Shown piece after piece: positions 13,717-14,117 of a stretch of 14,117 nucleotides of DNA; position 1 is the first letter of the stretch, and each line of letters opens with the position of its first letter. Origin of the DNA: Pseudomonadota bacterium. Lineage in GTDB: Bacteria > Bdellovibrionota > JAFGOL01. The notes beneath the pieces are model-generated. The model had not been told where the DNA came from, ran no database searches, and saw only the letters and a program-made list of their open reading frames with translations. The position numbers and the translations under genes were made by a program. The stretch covers positions 1-14,117 of the forward strand of contig JAPLFT010000204.1 of the NCBI GenBank assembly GCA_026390535.1, read 5' to 3'.

Positions 13717-14117
13717 TTAAAAAGAAAGGCTGAGACCCATCTGCTGAATACTCTCGTCGTATATCTTTCTGGCTGCCTCATATACCTCATCTACGCTTAC
13801 AGTGTCCATACAATTATAATAAGTGCACTTTTCTCCCAAACATTTTAATTTAGCTGGGCATTCAACCCTTGGTGCAATCGCCACAGATTCTTTTGAATAA
13901 GGTCCCCATCTTTTCACAGACTGTACCTTTACCGGTGAAAATATAGCAACTACCGGTACCGCCGTAGCTGCTGCTATGTGCATGGGACCTGTGCTTGGAC
14001 CTATAAATAATTTTGCCTCACTTATTAACGCTATGAGTTCCTTAAGAGAGAATTTTCCCGCGGTATTGTATGCAACACCTCTTATATGCTGTTTTATTGA
14101 TGCCAGAACAGTATTTT
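13717..14117 (-). CDS. Glycosyltransferase family 9 (heptosyltransferase-like), C-terminal part
   Basis: The last ~133 residues of a GT9 protein; the coding frame runs to the window edge and its start lies beyond 14117. The GT9 signature FIGPSTGPMHIAAA, which binds the ADP-sugar, is present about 45 residues into the visible part. PVVAIFSPVKVQSVKRWGPY and a Cys-containing segment (VECPAKLKCLGEKCTYYNC, common in heptosyltransferases) come after it, then the C-terminal helix VDEVYEAARKIYDE. The family adds heptose to the LPS inner core on the cytoplasmic face of the inner membrane. The heptose-kinase gene directly downstream supports a heptose donor. Which heptosyltransferase (I, II or another) cannot be decided from this fragment. 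Confidence 0.9.
   Translation of the reverse strand, partial: NTVLASIKQHIRGVAYNTAGKFSLKELIALISEAKLFIGPSTGPMHIAAATAVPVVAIFSPVKVQSVKRWGPYSKESVAIAPRVECPAKLKCLGEKCTYYNCMDTVSVDEVYEAARKIYDESIQQMGLSLSF

Noticed and set aside
1..14117. CRISPR array, prophage, toxin-antitoxin or defence island
   Set aside because: No regularly spaced repeats, no integrase, and no phage or defence domains are visible in any supported gene.

Overview
The window reads as a chromosomal segment of an uncultured, anaerobic, Gram-negative bacterium. The DNA is AT-rich by eye. An outer membrane is suggested by a heptose-kinase gene (rfaE1/hldE1-like) next to a GT9 heptosyltransferase. Anaerobic life is suggested by a glycyl radical enzyme and by hgcAB. 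The set would fit several uncultured phyla known to carry hgcAB (for example Elusimicrobiota- or Firestonebacteria-like lineages). That placement is an inference and I cannot fix the phylum from sequence alone.

Layout. Bases 1-2117 (+) hold the end of an arylacetate decarboxylase locus: hpdB (5' end outside the window), its iron-sulfur small subunit hpdC, and the activating enzyme hpdA. hpdA carries an internal deletion plus frameshift. Bases 2304-3161 (+) hold a small RRM RNA-binding protein with a clear terminator, then a DinB-superfamily protein. A tRNA-Leu(CAA) lies on the minus strand at 3165-3250. Bases 3310-8625 (-) are the rod-shape operon, transcribed mreB-mreC-mreD-PBP2-rodA with very tight or overlapping junctions. 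mreB has lost about 54 codons and is frameshifted.

Divergent from mreB, bases 8739-11984 (+) form a gene string: a PlsB/PlsC-type acyltransferase, an ArsR-family metal-type repressor, hgcA and hgcB (the mercury-methylation pair). The first two and the last two genes overlap as ATGA. A well-formed sigma70-type promoter with a palindrome in its spacer sits exactly between arsR and hgcA. It places the expected transcription start at the hgcA start codon. The simplest reading is that the ArsR protein represses its own downstream hgcAB promoter and the mRNA is leaderless.

Bases 11995-12163 are a large nested inverted repeat filling the gap between convergent genes. Bases 12165-14117 (-) encode, in transcription order, a GT9 heptosyltransferase (partial), the heptose-7-phosphate kinase and a DUF4416 protein.

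Most notable: hgcAB with a visible regulator and operator; an HpdC with only one of the two usual cluster-ligand sets; two independent internal deletions (hpdA, mreB) with microhomology-like junctions; and the long nested hairpin after hgcB. Residue-level comparisons with the C. difficile decarboxylase rest on recalled published numbering, not on an alignment run here.
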